Shown in pieces: positions 24,405-33,048 of a stretch of 62,735 bases of DNA. The number at the start of each line of letters is the position of its first letter. Position 1 is the stretch's first letter. The notes under the pieces are model-generated. The model ran no database searches. It was not told the origin of the DNA and worked only from the letters and a program-made list of their open reading frames with translations. The DNA is taken from NCBI GenBank assembly GCA_031082125.1, contig JAVHLM010000036.1, positions 1 to 62,735 of the forward strand. Direction: 5' to 3'. The translations under genes were made by a program, and so were the position numbers. Source of the DNA: Candidatus Eremiobacterota bacterium (GTDB lineage: Bacteria > Vulcanimicrobiota > CADAWZ01 > Ess09-12).

Positions 24405-25281
24405 GGGCCGCCTCCTTCGCTCTATAATCACCTATGATCTTGGATACATCCTTTATCGTCACCCCGCCGTAAAACTCCTCATTAATCTTCACCACGGGGG
24501 CCAGGCCGCAGCACCCCAGGCAGAGCGCTTCGCCGATGGTAAACAACCGGTCCTTCGTGGTTTCGTCCATTTTCACCGCAAGCTCTCTTTCAAAGGCGTC
24601 AATGATTTTCGGCGCCCCCTTGACGTGGCATGTGGTGCCTTTACAGATCGTTATCAGGTACTTCCCTATGGGGGTGAGCCTGAAGGCATGATAGAACGTG
24701 GCGATATGGTATATCATGCTCAGGGGGACCTGCATCTCGTAAGACACATATCTCAGGCAGTCCTCAGGGAGGTAGGTGAATGCCGAGTTGACGTCATGGA
24801 GTATGGAGACAAGGCCCCCTTTCTGCCCCCCATGCCTTCCCAGAATCTCCTGCATCTTCGGAAGCTTTTCCTTGTTGAGGTCCACTTTCCCGACTTCCAT
24901 CCTGTAGATCTTATAGCGCACCGGGCATTCTTCCTCGCAGCTGCCACAGCCCGTGCACTTGTCTTCGTCCACGAAGCCCGGGTGCTTCTTGACCCTCACA
25001 TGGAAGTTCCCCGCCTCTCCTTCAAGTTTTTCTATCTCTGCGTGGGTGATGATCTCAATGTTGGGGTGCCTTCCGCAGTCCACCAGCTTCGGAGCCATGA
25101 TGCACATGGAGCAGTCATTGGTGGGGAAGGTCTTGTCGAGCTGGGCCATTCTCCCGCCGATGCTCGGCTTTTCCTCTATAAGGTACACCTTGTACCCTGA
25201 TTCCGCCAGGTCCAGCGAGGCCTGGATTCCGCCGATTCCACCGCCTACTACCATTGCTGCGCCTACTTTTTTCTTGCTCAT
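24391..25281 (-). CDS. HdrA N-terminal fragment fused to NuoE
   Basis: The product is 296 residues. Residues 1-125 are the HdrA FAD-binding start (VVGGGIGGIQASLDLAESGY), its CxxxC motif (NDCSMCIMAPKLVDCG) and one ferredoxin cluster (CTGCGSCEEECPV). The rest of HdrA is absent. From about 135 to the end it is NuoE (HydC-like): YLPEDCLRYVS, CKGTTCHVKGAP and LCLGCCGLAPVV, giving the [2Fe-2S] ligands. There is no frame break at the junction and the ATG has GGAGG upstream, so this is a real fusion, not debris. It may dock the NuoEF module onto HdrBC or the fused HdrA. Confidence 0.88.
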   Translation of the reverse strand: MSKKKVGAAMVVGGGIGGIQASLDLAESGYKVYLIEEKPSIGGRMAQLDKTFPTNDCSMCIMAPKLVDCGRHPNIEIITHAEIEKLEGEAGNFHVRVKKHPGFVDEDKCTGCGSCEEECPVRYKIYRMEVGKVDLNKEKLPKMQEILGRHGGQKGGLVSILHDVNSAFTYLPEDCLRYVSYEMQVPLSMIYHIATFYHAFRLTPIGKYLITICKGTTCHVKGAPKIIDAFERELAVKMDETTKDRLFTIGEALCLGCCGLAPVVKINEEFYGGVTIKDVSKIIGDYRAKEAAHGKA

Positions 25282-25330
25282 TGTGTCTTCCTCCCCTTCG
25301 GGAATTACTTCCTGACGGCTGGATTCGCTG

Positions 25331-26191
25331 TCAGGCTTTTATTTTTTCGACGTGCTCCACAAGTGCTTCAGTGGAGATAAGGTTTTTCGAGAGCCCCAGC
25401 TCTTCCGGATCAATTCCGAAGGCGAGGCCGATAAGCTGAGTGAAATAGATGACCGGTATCTTCTCCTTGACCGATTCTATCTCGTCTGCAAGAGTCTCCA
25501 GGGTCATTGAGCACTGGGGGCAGAGCACGACTATGGCGTCGGGCTTCAGTTTCTGTGCTTCCTCCCACAGTTTTGTCGTCATTTTGAGTGAAAGAGGCTT
25601 GTCCGCCATCAGAAGGGCGCCGCCGCAGCAGCGCGCCTTGAGGGGGAAGGGAAGGGCCTCCCCGCCCAGGGCCTCGATAATCCCTTCCATGAGCGTGGGG
25701 TTTTCGGGGTTGTCCGCCTTGAGGACCTTGGAAGGCCTGAGGAAGTTGCAGCCATAGTAAGGGATGAACTTCAGGCCCTTCAGGGGCTTTTTTACCTCAT
25801 TCCTGATTTTTTCCGGCGGCATGTCCCTCATAATCTCCAGGGGGTGCCTTACCTCGATCTGGGCTATCTTGTCCTCGATGACATTCTCGATCTTCTCCCT
25901 GAAGGCGGGGTCCTCTTTCACATGGAAATTTGCCTTTGCGTGGTTGCTGTAGCAGGCGGCGCAGGAAATCACCAGGGTCTCGTGATTCTTGCTGAAAAGG
26001 GCCAGGTTCCGGGCAGGCAGCGCCGTGGCCAGGATCTGGTTCACGCAGGAGGCCTCAAAAGCTCCGCAGCAGTTCCAGTCGTGCACTTCCTCAAGCTCAA
26101 GGCCGAGCTTGTGAAAAACCGCCTTCAGAGACATGTCATATTCCCTGGCGGAACTGTCGGCAAGACAGCCGGGAAAATATCCTAACTTCAT
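25331..26191 (-). CDS. hdrB: Heterodisulfide reductase subunit B-like protein (second copy)
   Basis: The product is 286 residues with two CCG domains: DWNCCGAFEAS with SCAACYSNH, and ARCCGGALL with CPQCSMTLE. All cysteines expected for the two non-cubane clusters are present. The ATG overlaps the hdrC stop by 4 bases. It is clearly divergent from the copy at 5903-6799, so the two operons probably serve different acceptors or conditions. Confidence 0.9.
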   Translation of the reverse strand: MKLGYFPGCLADSSAREYDMSLKAVFHKLGLELEEVHDWNCCGAFEASCVNQILATALPARNLALFSKNHETLVISCAACYSNHAKANFHVKEDPAFREKIENVIEDKIAQIEVRHPLEIMRDMPPEKIRNEVKKPLKGLKFIPYYGCNFLRPSKVLKADNPENPTLMEGIIEALGGEALPFPLKARCCGGALLMADKPLSLKMTTKLWEEAQKLKPDAIVVLCPQCSMTLETLADEIESVKEKIPVIYFTQLIGLAFGIDPEELGLSKNLISTEALVEHVEKIKA

Positions 26192-26778
26192 TTATTTGCC
26201 TCCTCTGCTCTCTTTTTGATGTTCCTCACCTTGCTGCTTGTTCCCACGAGGGGAACTGGAGGGATGACGCGGATCTTGCCTTTCGGGAAAAACTTCATTC
26301 CAAGGGGCATATAGTCGATTAAGCCTTTCAGGTTTGCCGTGCCCAGGAAGAACAGTGGAAGGAGCGCCGGTTCCCAGACCTTCCCGAAGAGCTCGGTACA
26401 GGTCATGAAACTGCGGGCAAATACATAGCCGGGAGCCTTGATTCTCTTTCCCTTCTTTTTCGCATCCTTGATGGCGAGGCTTCTCATGGCCCCTATGATA
26501 TCGGTGAAGCGGACGTCCTGGGGGCATCTCTGGTGGCACTGGTAACAGTGGGCGCACTGCCAGATGAAATCAGATTCCAGGACCTTGTCTTTCATCCCGA
26601 GAAGAGCCATCCTGATTATCTTTCTCGGATTGTAGCCGTCATCTATCTCCCTCACGGGGCATCCCGCCGAGCATGTGCCGCAGGCAAAGCAGCGCATTAT
26701 CATCTCCCCGCCCGGCTCCTTGGCTATCTCGTATTTAAAGTCGGGATCCAGTTTCTCCACATCAATTACTTCTCTCAT
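26188..26778 (-). CDS. hdrC: Heterodisulfide reductase subunit C-like protein (second copy), first gene of the long operon
   Basis: The product is 196 residues with two cluster motifs (CFACGTCSAGCPVREI and CAHCYQCHQRCPQDV). The ATG has GGGAGG 7 bases upstream. It is the first gene of a - strand operon that runs with overlaps or short gaps for about 14.7 kb to the hydrogenase protease gene. Confidence 0.9.
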   Translation of the reverse strand: MREVIDVEKLDPDFKYEIAKEPGGEMIMRCFACGTCSAGCPVREIDDGYNPRKIIRMALLGMKDKVLESDFIWQCAHCYQCHQRCPQDVRFTDIIGAMRSLAIKDAKKKGKRIKAPGYVFARSFMTCTELFGKVWEPALLPLFFLGTANLKGLIDYMPLGMKFFPKGKIRVIPPVPLVGTSSKVRNIKKRAEEANK

Positions 26779-27081
26779 GCCCGCCTCCCTTGTGCTCAGC
26801 TCATTTTAATCATTGGACGAACCAGTTCATATACTCTCCATAATTGGAACACTGGAATAATTGAATGCCCCCCGGCGCGGTCAGGACATTGATATTCATT
26901 ATCATAAAGCGCATGCGATTCTTAAGCTATCAGATGCTCTATGCTGAAAAATTAAATTCAAATGCCTCTTTCCGGGCTGAAAAGAGTGGTTCGCATACAG
27001 TCTATATCTGTTCCTTCTGAAGAGGCACCTGCCAAGTCATATTCTTCAAATTGCGCCGCATTCCTTTACCATGACACAAAA
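26779..27081 (-). promoter_or_regulatory. Intergenic region upstream of the Hdr-hydrogenase operon
   Basis: No credible gene is visible in this 303-base AT-rich spacer. It should hold the promoter of the operon starting at 26778. A direct repeat ATAATTG occurs at 26840-26846 and 26857-26863, 17 bases apart, and could be an operator. I see no clear sigma-70 pair. Confidence 0.4.
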
Positions 27082-28380
27082 TTATTGCCCGGACATGCCG
27101 CAGGGCTCACTTCGCCCGGTGAGGTTCATTTTGAAAAAAATGCATTCGCTCAAGTCCTGCTCCCCATAGGCGCAGTCCTCGGCAAAAGTCTCGCAGTCAG
27201 GAGAGCCGCAAAGGCCGCAGTTCTTGTGAGGGAGCTTCATGTATATCCGCTCTTTCTGGCGCATTCTCTTTATTGATATGGATATGTCATGCTCTTCGGG
27301 CCTTGTGGAACGGGGAAGAACGGGGCGCTCATGGAAATAGTGGCCCCTTCTCAGATTCTCCTTTATCCTCCGCTCATTGAAAGCATATCCCATTGAGAAC
27401 CTGTGGGAAAGCTGCAGGGAATTATGGCTTGCGATATAGGGATTCTGCACGCACAGGACGCCGTTCACACATCCCAGGAGGCAGGCCATGGGCTCCAGGT
27501 AGAGGATATTCATCAGCTCCCCGTTCTCTATATCCTCGAAAATCTTCTTTATATTGTCAAGACCGGTCACATAGAGGCATTTTTCCTGCTCCTCGAAAAG
27601 GGTGACATGATTGAAAAAGCTGCTGTCCTCTCCAAAGTAATAGTCATGCGGAGGCATGAACTTCTTTTCCTTCTGGATCTCCAGGATCTCCGGCAGCAGC
27701 AGGTTATAGACATCTCTTATGGAGATGGTGATGTCAAACCATGAGTGGTCAGCGCCTGCAGGCTGTTTTATGGATACGGCCTTTGCCAGGCATGGGGAGA
27801 TGAAGGCAATCCCTATTCTCTCCGGGGGGATCGCGAGCTTCGCCGAATACTGCTTCTTCACCTCGCGGGCAAGAAGCTCCATGGGCACGTCAAATTTTGA
27901 GAGATGCTCTATGAGATTTGGATAGCTCACCTGGACAAACCTCACCACAGCGGGGCAATAAATGCTGATGATGGGCCGGGGGCCCCGGTATGTCTCGAGA
28001 TGAAGCTTGAGCGCCAGGTCAACTTCATTGTTCATTTTGAAAATATCCACTACTTCATTGAAGCCGATTCTTTTCAGGGCTTCATGAATGAGGAGAGGGT
28101 GGACATTCTCGCCGAACTGCGTATAAAGGACTGGCGAAGGGATGACAATCTTATATTCAAAAGCCTTTGAGTCTTCCAGGACATTGAGATCGGGGATGAA
28201 TACCTTTTCCTTGCAGCTGTGAAGGCAGATCCCGCAATAAATGCAGAACTTCTCAAGAAAGACTATCTTTCCGTTACGGTAACGAAGGGCCTTTGTGGGG
28301 CAGGCCCTGAGGCAGTCGAGGCGGCCCTTGCAGCGGTTGCTGATGATCTGGTGTGAATAGTGAAATTCGGGGGATGTCAT
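27082..28380 (-). CDS. [FeFe]-hydrogenase-like H-cluster protein with N- and C-terminal Fe-S domains
   Basis: The product is 432 residues. Two ferredoxin motifs lead (CKGRLDCLRACP, CIYCGICLHSCK). The Fe-hydrogenase catalytic domain follows: L1 is IYCPAVVRFVQ (one Cys instead of CC), L2 is ISPCLAKAVS (lacking the usual Glu), L3 is EPMACLLGCVNG. Near the C terminus is a small Fe-S domain (LPHKNCGLCGSPDCETFAEDC). The four cluster-ligand cysteines seem kept, but the proton-shuttle Cys is Tyr. This fits sensory or non-catalytic group C/D-like proteins rather than a fast hydrogenase. It overlaps the upstream DRTGG-ATPase gene by 4 bases, supporting a sensor role. Confidence 0.85.
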   Translation of the reverse strand: MTSPEFHYSHQIISNRCKGRLDCLRACPTKALRYRNGKIVFLEKFCIYCGICLHSCKEKVFIPDLNVLEDSKAFEYKIVIPSPVLYTQFGENVHPLLIHEALKRIGFNEVVDIFKMNNEVDLALKLHLETYRGPRPIISIYCPAVVRFVQVSYPNLIEHLSKFDVPMELLAREVKKQYSAKLAIPPERIGIAFISPCLAKAVSIKQPAGADHSWFDITISIRDVYNLLLPEILEIQKEKKFMPPHDYYFGEDSSFFNHVTLFEEQEKCLYVTGLDNIKKIFEDIENGELMNILYLEPMACLLGCVNGVLCVQNPYIASHNSLQLSHRFSMGYAFNERRIKENLRRGHYFHERPVLPRSTRPEEHDISISIKRMRQKERIYMKLPHKNCGLCGSPDCETFAEDCAYGEQDLSECIFFKMNLTGRSEPCGMSGQ

Positions 28381-29210
28381 GCTACTTTGAATTTCATCTC
28401 CACTCTGGTTCCTTTCCCCACTTCCGAAGACACGATGAGCTCATCGGAGTTCTTCTTCATGTTGGGAAGCCCCATGCCCGCGCCAAACCCCATTGCCTGC
28501 TGCTCCCTGGTGGCCGTCGAGAATCCTTCCTGCATGGCCTGCTCAATATCAGGAATTCCCTTGCCCACGTCATTGATGACCACGACAATCTCGTTGTCAC
28601 TTGTGGTGAGTGTCACCTCGGCCATTTTTGCGTGCATCACGACGTTCATCTCGCCTTCATAGGTGGCAATGGCCACGCGGCGGATAAGCTTGGTGTGGTA
28701 ACCGATAGTCTTCAATATTGACTTGATCTGCGTTGAGACCATCCCTGCGCTGGCAAAGTCCCCCCCGTCTATCTGAAAGCTATGGAGATTGACGTTTTCG
28801 GGCTTACCGATTGTCATGGCTCCCTTACTGCAGACCGCCGGGCTGCTCTGCAGCCTGTCAATCTCCCTGCAGGCCTCATAGGTGTCCATGGGAGAGGCCA
28901 GCATGATGATATGCTTGTCCTCTGCGAACCTTTTCATATCACCGGAGGGAATCTTGCCTCGAAGGACTGCTATGGCAACGAACTCGGTCATGTGGCTTGA
29001 TATGACGGCCTGCACGGTGTTAAGACCTGTGAGAAGGAGGGAGCCTGGCTTGCCGTATGCGAGCACGTCGCTCATAAGGTCTGAAGCATAGACGCATTTA
29101 ATGCGGCGGCCAGTCAGGTCAGCGCCGACAATGACCGTTGCCTGCAGAACCTCCTGGATCTTGATAAGTTCTAAGCCTGTTTCTTCCTGCATCTGAATGG
29201 CGCCGGTCAC
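28377..29210 (-). CDS. DRTGG domain fused to RsbW-like ATPase
   Basis: The product is 277 residues. The N-terminal DRTGG domain reads YASDLMSDVLAYGKPGSLLL. A GHKL ATPase from about 145 on has VAIATYEGEMNVV, NDVGKGIPDIEQAM and GFGAGMGLPNMKK, nearly identical in motif spacing to the CBS-ATPase protein at 20865-21803, with DRTGG in place of CBS. The GTG start overlaps the upstream gene by 4 bases, and the end overlaps the H-cluster protein gene. This links the regulatory ATPase physically and genetically to an H-cluster protein. Confidence 0.87.
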   Translation of the reverse strand: MTGAIQMQEETGLELIKIQEVLQATVIVGADLTGRRIKCVYASDLMSDVLAYGKPGSLLLTGLNTVQAVISSHMTEFVAIAVLRGKIPSGDMKRFAEDKHIIMLASPMDTYEACREIDRLQSSPAVCSKGAMTIGKPENVNLHSFQIDGGDFASAGMVSTQIKSILKTIGYHTKLIRRVAIATYEGEMNVVMHAKMAEVTLTTSDNEIVVVINDVGKGIPDIEQAMQEGFSTATREQQAMGFGAGMGLPNMKKNSDELIVSSEVGKGTRVEMKFKVA

Positions 29211-29533
29211 ACACCGGCCTCCGCAAGTTTTTTGCCCAGCGCATCTGCCGGGAGAGGACTTGAAAGTATGATCACGCCGAAACGGTTGGCGAGCACTACG
29301 GTGCCCTGAGGGACTTCCCTGTTCTCAGGCACGACGATAGCGGCGATATCGATAAGGTTGGCGGCTGATACGACGTTCTTGTGGGTCTGCGTAGTGATCC
29401 ATATATTCGAGGCGGCAGCGCTGCTCATTACATCAGAAAGCATATCAGATATATATATGCCGCAAGCGTCTTTGTCTCCCATATCGCTGAGTGGCTTGAG
29501 GTCACATGATTTCACGAGCTCTGCTATTTTCAT
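29207..29533 (-). CDS. DRTGG-domain protein
   Basis: The product is about 108 residues. The motif YISDMLSDVMSSAAASNIWI and the following TTQTHKNVVSAANL match the DRTGG protein at 20524-20868 (TLQTHQNIVAVATL). ATG 29533 has AGGAGGAG upstream. It is the first gene of the three-gene sensor operon that includes the H-cluster protein. Confidence 0.83.
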   Translation of the reverse strand: MKIAELVKSCDLKPLSDMGDKDACGIYISDMLSDVMSSAAASNIWITTQTHKNVVSAANLIDIAAIVVPENREVPQGTVVLANRFGVIILSSPLPADALGKKLAEAGV

Positions 29534-29825
29534 CGGACTCCTCCTGAAAGACTTATGGTCCACAATTATATCTTAAATTGCACAGAATTATTATTTTCTC
29601 CTTTTGAAGCCCGATCATGTTTCTCCGGGAATTGAGAGGAGGGAGCAGGGAGGTCGGGGGCCGGAGGACCCTGGCGTTGAAAGTAATTCAAATAAGAAGG
29701 CATAAGGAGGAGGCGCCTTGAATATTCCAGAAAAATCTCTTCCCTCAGGCATAAAAGCGACGAGATGCAGACTTTATCGCAGCAACAGATCAAGCATATT
29801 GTGAGAACAGGAGTGCTATTTTTCA
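29534..29825. promoter_or_regulatory. Divergent promoter region between two DRTGG genes
   Basis: This AT-rich spacer of about 290 bases separates genes reading outward in both directions. I see no gene or strong hairpin in it. It must contain promoters for both the three-gene sensor operon and the + strand DRTGG gene. Confidence 0.4.
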
Positions 29826-30218
29826 ATGAACGCTCTCAGGAAGCAAAAACTGTCAATTAATCTTGAAAAGGTGGCCGAGGTGCTTGAGACGGAGCTCCTC
29901 AACGAGACCGATGGCTGGAGAAATATCCCTATTGCCGCGGCATGCGGCTCAGACCTCATGAGCGATGTCCTTGCCTTTGTAAAGCCCGACTGCCTTCTCT
30001 TCACAGGCCTTACCAACATCCAGGTGGTAAGGACTGCCGAGATCACGGACCTCAAAGCCGTATGCTTTGTGCGGGGGAAAAAACCGACGCCTGATGCGCT
30101 TGAGCTCGCCAGGAAACTGGGCATTCCCATCCTTGCCACGAAGCTCCCCATGTTTGAGAGCTGCGGCAGGCTTTACATGCACGGCGTGCAGGGCGTGTCG
30201 GAAATGGACCGCAGTTAA
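29826..30218 (+). CDS. DRTGG-domain protein
   Basis: The product is 130 residues. ACGSDLMSDVLAFVKPDCLL and TNIQVVRTAEITDLKAVCFV make it a close paralogue of the protein at 21804-22193. It is the only member of the DRTGG set on the + strand. An AGGAG lies about 12 bases upstream of the ATG, somewhat far. Confidence 0.85.
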   Translation: MNALRKQKLSINLEKVAEVLETELLNETDGWRNIPIAAACGSDLMSDVLAFVKPDCLLFTGLTNIQVVRTAEITDLKAVCFVRGKKPTPDALELARKLGIPILATKLPMFESCGRLYMHGVQGVSEMDRS

Positions 30219-30301
30219 GCTCCCTTTATGCAGGCGGCTCCTTTAAGGCAAAGGTAATCACGAAAGAAGTCCCCTTGATTGACTATATGCGGTCCTTGCA
30301 G

Positions 30302-30649
30302 TTATGGGCCTTTCTTTTCCACCAGGCCCTCAAATTCTTTTCCTAATTTTTTTACCGATTCGGGCTCAAGCCTGTCCCAGAGGTGCTCAAGCTTTTCGAG
30401 GGCATCATTTGCTGAGATGGTGATTTCACCGAGGATCTCCACGAGATCCTTGCCGGTGAAATCCTGGGTCCTGATCTCAAACCTGGTAAAGCGGCTGCTC
30501 TTAGGATCAATAATGGCCCTCACGTTCTGAGCGCCGTTATAGCCTATGACAGGCTCTTTCATGAGAGCTTCACACTCTGCGGCATGCTCCTTTGAGTGAG
30601 CCATCGTGTCGCTTACTGCCTTCATGATTCCCAGGATATTGAATTTCAT
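30302..30649 (-). CDS. Possible YbaB/EbfC-like small protein
   Basis: The product is 115 residues. The order of features (a helical N terminus, NVRAIIDPKSSRFTRFEI in the middle, then EITISANDALEKLEHLW) resembles YbaB/EbfC nucleoid-associated proteins, but similarity is weak. The ATG has GGGGGTGG upstream. It lies between the DRTGG gene and a permease gene and converges with the former. Confidence 0.5.
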   Translation of the reverse strand: MKFNILGIMKAVSDTMAHSKEHAAECEALMKEPVIGYNGAQNVRAIIDPKSSRFTRFEIRTQDFTGKDLVEILGEITISANDALEKLEHLWDRLEPESVKKLGKEFEGLVEKKGP

Positions 30650-30785
30650 GGCTATCCACCCCCACTATGTGATAGTGCAGAATTTCCACAAGACACTGAT
30701 GAACCCCTTTCACCGTCACTCTGCCATTGACATCAGAGCCCTTCCCGTATTAAGATAAGGAGCCTGACTTGGGAAAGGAGCGGCC

Positions 30786-31988
30786 GTGAAGGATCTCATA
30801 GCCCTTGGAGCATTGTTCGCACTTATTCTCATCCTGCTGAGGAAAAAGCTTCCCCTTGGCCCTGTAATGCTCATTGCCACTCTTTTTCTCGGCCTCTGTT
30901 CCTCTTTCAGCCTCTCCACCTTCCTTAAAGTCACCGTGACTGCCCTCACCGACAAGACCACTCTTGTCCTTCTTGCCTTTCTTTACCTTGTGGCCCTTCT
31001 TGAGAAAATAATCACCACGAGCGGCAAGCTTGACAGGATGATTGCCGCCATGGAGCGCTACATACCGGGACGAAGGCTCCGCCTCGTGATAATGCCTGCC
31101 TTTCTGGGCTTTCTTGCCTCGCCGGGGGGGGCCATGTTCTCGGCGCCCTTCGTGGAAAAGGCAAGTGAGACACTGGGCCTCAGCGGTGAGGAAAAGACTT
31201 TCATCAATTACTGGTTCAGGCACATCTGGGAAGGCTTTCTTCCCCTCTATCCCGCCACGATTCTTGCGGCGAGCATCCTGGACGTGCCCCTCGAAAAGTT
31301 CATCGTGAGAATGTTTCCTATGACGGTAGCCGCAGTGGCGGGAGGTGTCTTGTTCGGCCTCATACCCCTCAAGCTTAAAAAGAGAGAGGTACAGGGAGAA
31401 AAAGCTCATGGGAGGCTCATTGATCTCATTTCGGGAGTATTTCCCGTGGCAGCTGTTCTTATATTGGTGATTGTCTTCAAGTTAAACGCGGCGCTCTCAC
31501 TGCTGGCGGTGGTCATTTATGAATACCTGGCCTCGCGGATCCCGTTACAAAGACTTCCCGGTATCATGAAAAAGAGCGTGAGCTTTTCAATTCTTCTCGC
31601 CGTCATCGCCATCCTTATTTTCAAGGAGGCCCTGGAGGCGAGCTCGATCGCCCCGGGTCTCTCTCAATACCTTGGCCACCTGGGAATTCCGATCCCCCTT
31701 ATGTTTTTCCTTATCCCTCTTGTCGTGGGATTTCTTACCGGGCTCACCCAGGCGCCCGTGGGGATCGCCTTTCCCCTTCTTCTCGGAATGGCGCCGATGC
31801 CTGAAAGCCTCGATCTGTTCTGCTTCGCCTTTGCCTGCGCTTACGCCGGCGTGCTTCTCTCGCCCACCCATCTCTGCCTTATCCTCACGGCAGAATACTT
31901 TGGCGTTGAATTCACGAAGCTTTACCGCTTCCTGGCCCTTCCCGTCACACTGCTTCTTATTGCCGCATTTCTTCTCTATGTGAGGTAG
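30786..31988 (+). CDS. DUF401-family membrane permease
   Basis: The product is 400 residues with about ten transmembrane segments. The pattern LASPGGAMFSAPFVEKASE followed by a histidine/tryptophan stretch (NYWFRHIWEGFLPLYP) marks DUF401 (PF04165), a family of uncharacterised integral membrane proteins related to carboxylate/ion transporters. The GTG start has AAGGAG 5 bases upstream. Its 3' end overlaps the convergent gene by 32 bases. Confidence 0.82.
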   Translation: MKDLIALGALFALILILLRKKLPLGPVMLIATLFLGLCSSFSLSTFLKVTVTALTDKTTLVLLAFLYLVALLEKIITTSGKLDRMIAAMERYIPGRRLRLVIMPAFLGFLASPGGAMFSAPFVEKASETLGLSGEEKTFINYWFRHIWEGFLPLYPATILAASILDVPLEKFIVRMFPMTVAAVAGGVLFGLIPLKLKKREVQGEKAHGRLIDLISGVFPVAAVLILVIVFKLNAALSLLAVVIYEYLASRIPLQRLPGIMKKSVSFSILLAVIAILIFKEALEASSIAPGLSQYLGHLGIPIPLMFFLIPLVVGFLTGLTQAPVGIAFPLLLGMAPMPESLDLFCFAFACAYAGVLLSPTHLCLILTAEYFGVEFTKLYRFLALPVTLLLIAAFLLYVR

Positions 31989-33003
31989 AGACAGGGCTCC
32001 TGCGATCTTCCTTCTCCTTCCAGTGCAGAATAATCAGAAAGATAAAAGCCCCAAGGCCCACAAGAGCCATGCCCGAGGTGTCATCGGGCCTCTTCGCATT
32101 GTCAAGCTCCTGAACAGGAGAGAGAAGGATGAGGAACATGAGAGGCCCCGTCACAAGCGCGATGAGCTGCCTGGAGGAAAAATCCCCTGCACCTGCCTCG
32201 CGGTAAAGAAGCGCCCCGAACAGGAGAGCGCAGAAGGTCAGGAGGACGAAGGCCAGGACCGGCGGATAGCAGGCAGAATAAGCCGCGTGGGGGGCAATAA
32301 GAAGGATTGCCATGAAAAAAAAGCCTGTCAGGGAGAGCATAAAGGGACTCACAGGCCTTCCCCCGCTCCGCGCAGATTCAACAGGGGCGTGCGCAGGGCG
32401 GAGCGCTCCGAATATGAGCGCGGTGGCAGCCAGGACAGAGCCGGCGATACAGAGAAGAGGAGGGCGATAGGGCGGCCTTCCAGGCGTGGCAAAGCAGAAA
32501 AAGCAGAAGAGGATCTCGGCGAGAAACAGCACCACAAGTGCTGTCAGGCCTTTCCTCCCGAGCCACGGCTGGGCGCGTTCCCCCGGGAACAGGATACAGG
32601 TAATCGCGATGGGGAGAGAAATGCTCACCAGGGAATGATAGAGAATGAGCTGCAGGGTCCATATCCAGTTTACGCCCAGAGCTCTTCCGTATGTTCCCAG
32701 GATGCCCAGGTCGGGCCACTGGGGGTCAAAAAAGCTTCTGCATGCGAGGCCTTCCTCAAGTATCCCGTATGCAAAGCCAAGAAGGGCGACTGAAAGCCAT
32801 CCTTTTCCGCTCCTCACCGCGAGTTCACGCACAATGAGCGAGCCGCCGCCGTACATGAGCCCCAGCAGCACCAAGGCAGGGGGACTGAAAAACTCCCTGG
32901 GAGGCGACGAGCCAAGGAGAAGCTCACCCAGAGCCGGTGCCAGGAGAATGAGCACCAGGGCTGGAGCACGATGATTCTTATTACTCTGAGCCTCACTCAC
33001 CAT
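31957..33003 (-). CDS. Hypothetical polytopic membrane protein
   Basis: The product is about 348 residues with roughly nine hydrophobic segments and a charged C terminus (HWKEKEDRRSP). I do not recognise the family. The stretch GFAYGILEEGLACRSFF has an EE motif in a helix, loosely like CPBP proteases, but I would not call it on that. The start is uncertain: ATG 33003 or GTG 33018. A repeat copy (33011-33042) lies across the start region. Confidence 0.6.
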   Translation of the reverse strand: MVSEAQSNKNHRAPALVLILLAPALGELLLGSSPPREFFSPPALVLLGLMYGGGSLIVRELAVRSGKGWLSVALLGFAYGILEEGLACRSFFDPQWPDLGILGTYGRALGVNWIWTLQLILYHSLVSISLPIAITCILFPGERAQPWLGRKGLTALVVLFLAEILFCFFCFATPGRPPYRPPLLCIAGSVLAATALIFGALRPAHAPVESARSGGRPVSPFMLSLTGFFFMAILLIAPHAAYSACYPPVLAFVLLTFCALLFGALLYREAGAGDFSSRQLIALVTGPLMFLILLSPVQELDNAKRPDDTSGMALVGLGAFIFLIILHWKEKEDRRSPVSTSHREEMRQ

Positions 33004-33010
33004 TATATTA

Positions 33011-33042
33011 TACCGCACTTCTTCAGATTCCGCCTCATACTC
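33011..33042 (-). repeat. Copy 1 of a 32-bp dispersed repeat
   Basis: This segment matches 39732-39763 at 30 of 32 bases in the same orientation. Here it lies in the spacer after the radical SAM gene and at the start of the membrane-protein gene. In the other copy it encodes the last residues of the transglutaminase-like protein. Confidence 0.75.
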
Positions 33043-33048
33043 AAAAAG

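Noticed and set aside
31957-33003. CPBP-family intramembrane protease
   Set aside because: Only a single EE-containing helix is suggestive; the other conserved motifs are not seen.
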